DNA from: JACCZX01 sp963801035
GTDB lineage: Bacteria; Pseudomonadota; Gammaproteobacteria; Burkholderiales; Burkholderiaceae_F
NCBI GenBank assembly: GCA_963801035.1
Contig: CAWDDF010000007.1
Span: forward strand, 822,957-886,956
Length of the DNA stretch: 64,000 nucleotides
Reading direction: 5' to 3'
In this document: one piece after another, positions 62,920-64,000 of the stretch
How the letters are laid out: each line of letters starts with the position of its first letter
How positions within the stretch are numbered: the first letter of the stretch is position 1
The notes under the pieces: model-generated
What the model saw: only the letters and a program-made list of their open reading frames with translations
Databases searched by the model: none
Told to the model about the DNA's origin: nothing
Translations under genes and position numbers: made by a program

Positions 62920-64000
62920 CTACTTGTCGCCGACCGGCACTTTGCCAATCACGCCTTCGACGTAATAGTTCATTGCACCGAGCTGCTCGTCCGTCAGTGA
63001 GCCTGACGCCAGGACTTCCTTGCCGGTGTTGGTCTTGATCGGCGCCGTAAACGGATGAAATTTTCCGGCGCGGATCTCGTCCTGTCGGGCTTTTACCGCT
63101 TCAACCAGTTCGGGTGGCAGGTTGTCGGCCAACCCTTGCAACCGGATGAACCCTTCGCGCATTCCGCCCCACACTGGCGCCACCGACCATTTGCCGTCGA
63201 GTACCGCTTGCGTACGTTGTGTGTAGTAGTCGCCCCAGTGATGCGTCACTGCAACCAGTTGCGCATTGGGACCGAATTTCGACATGTTGGAGTGATACGC
63301 CACCGCCCTCTTTCTCTTTTCTTCCGCAGCGGCAACGACGGCGGTCGAATCGGTGTGATGCGTGACCACGTCGGCGCCTTGCGCCATCAATGTGTTGGCC
63401 GCGTCACGTTCCTTGCCGGGGTCGTACCAGGTGTTGATCCATACGACGCGCAACTGCGCTTTCGGATTGGTCCTGCGCGCGCCGAGCACGAACGCGTTGA
63501 TACCCTGCAGAACCTCTGGAATCGGAAACGCGCCGACATATCCGAGCGTGCCGCTCTTGGTCATCCGGCCTGCAATCATGCCGGCCAGATATCGCCCCTC
63601 ATAGAAACGCGCGTTGTAGATATTGACGTTGGGCGCGGTCTTATAGCCGGTTGCGTGCTCGAACCTCACATCCTTGAATTCCTCCGCCACCTTCAGCGTC
63701 GGATTCATGAATCCAAATGACGTCGTGAAAATCAGCTTGTGGCCTTGCTGCGCAAGATCGCGAATTACACGCTCGGCGTCCGCACCCTCAGGCACCTTTT
63801 CGACGAATGATGTGCTGACCTTCGCGCCGAGGGCCTTCACCATCTGCTCGCGGCCGGCGTTGTGTTGTGTCGTCCAGCCGGCGTCGCCCACCGGGCTCAC
63901 ATAAACGAAGCCGACTTTCAGAGGCTCCGGCGCTGCCGCCACCGATTTAACCGGCTCAGCCTTCGGAGCTGCGTCTTCCCTTTTTCCACAGCCGGCCGAC
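62920..64000 (-). CDS. BMP family (PnrA-like) substrate-binding lipoprotein, 5' end outside window
   Basis: Periplasmic binding protein of the Bmp/PnrA type, usually for nucleosides of an ABC importer. At the window edge the sequence reads S-A-G-C-G-K, a lipobox-like cysteine with the start of the signal peptide missing. The domain follows: VGFVYVSPVGDAGWTTQHNA, IRDLAQQGHKLIFTTSFGFM, YVGAFPIPEVLQGINAFVLG, and AYHSNMSKFGPNAQLVAVTH. The partner permease and ATPase are not seen; they may lie beyond base 64000. It is 23 bp upstream of the FtsX-like gene on the same strand. Confidence 0.92.
   Translation of the reverse strand, partial: SAGCGKREDAAPKAEPVKSVAAAPEPLKVGFVYVSPVGDAGWTTQHNAGREQMVKALGAKVSTSFVEKVPEGADAERVIRDLAQQGHKLIFTTSFGFMNPTLKVAEEFKDVRFEHATGYKTAPNVNIYNARFYEGRYLAGMIAGRMTKSGTLGYVGAFPIPEVLQGINAFVLGARRTNPKAQLRVVWINTWYDPGKERDAANTLMAQGADVVTHHTDSTAVVAAAEEKRKRAVAYHSNMSKFGPNAQLVAVTHHWGDYYTQRTQAVLDGKWSVAPVWGGMREGFIRLQGLADNLPPELVEAVKARQDEIRAGKFHPFTAPIKTNTGKEVLASGSLTDEQLGAMNYYVEGVIGKVPVGDK

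Noticed and set aside
1..64000. CRISPR array, tRNA or rRNA genes
   Set aside because: No regularly spaced direct repeats, no cloverleaf with a convincing T-loop, and no rRNA segments recognised on reading both strands.

Overview
The window reads as a chromosomal segment of a high-G+C betaproteobacterium, most likely Burkholderiales. The evidence is gene order: guaA-guaB next to a DUF4124 gene, rnfH and smpB; the run rpsB-tsf-pyrH-frr-uppS-cdsA-dxr-rseP-bamA-skp-lpxD-fabZ-lpxA-lpxB-rnhB; smc-zipA-ligA; and dapC-dapD-pilU-dapE-prmB. I see no rRNA, tRNA, CRISPR array, prophage or intact transposase gene.

Layout. 1-4.5 kb: GMP synthesis (guaA cut by the window edge, guaB) and trans-translation (smpB). 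4.0-9.3 kb: a membrane and energy group (GNAT, SPFH/NfeD pair, PEP synthase) with its divergent regulator ppsR. 9.3-14.2 kb: an accessory island with an intact TPR-HD-GYP protein, a tiny double-glycine peptide gene divergent from it, and a decayed mirror-image copy of the same pair across a bidirectional terminator. 14.2-30 kb: a long minus-strand run for lipid A, outer-membrane assembly, isoprenoid and phospholipid precursors and translation factors. 30-41.5 kb: map, glnD, def, an MTA/MTI phosphorylase joined in frame to ligA, zipA, smc. 41.7-47.6 kb: queF, lysine/diaminopimelate genes, pilU, prmB. 47.7-56.8 kb: ABC-F ATPase, then acyl-CoA type catabolic genes (CaiB, APH-like kinase, acyl-CoA dehydrogenase, GST) and a minus-strand group (quinone oxidoreductase, SRPBCC, MoaD/ThiS-like, BNR-repeat protein). 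56.9-64 kb: stress protein, RmuC, SDR, FtsX-like permease and a BMP-family lipoprotein cut by the window end.

Two cross-cutting observations matter to anyone using this annotation. First, at least twelve otherwise well conserved genes are broken by frameshifts. All sixteen breaks I worked out are of the +1 class (one extra base, or two missing), which looks like insertion-type sequence error rather than gene decay. These genes are annotated over their full reconstructed span and the approximate break is given. Second, the decayed TPR-HD-GYP copy at 9.8-11.6 kb has many more breaks, of both signs, and is probably a true pseudogene.

The most interesting candidate for an undescribed system is the TPR-HD-GYP/short peptide module at 9.8-14.2 kb. 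It pairs a putative peptide-sensing TPR domain fused to a cyclic-di-GMP phosphodiesterase domain with a divergent 37-residue peptide carrying a double-glycine-leader-like motif. It is present twice in inverted orientation. Its function is inferred, not shown.
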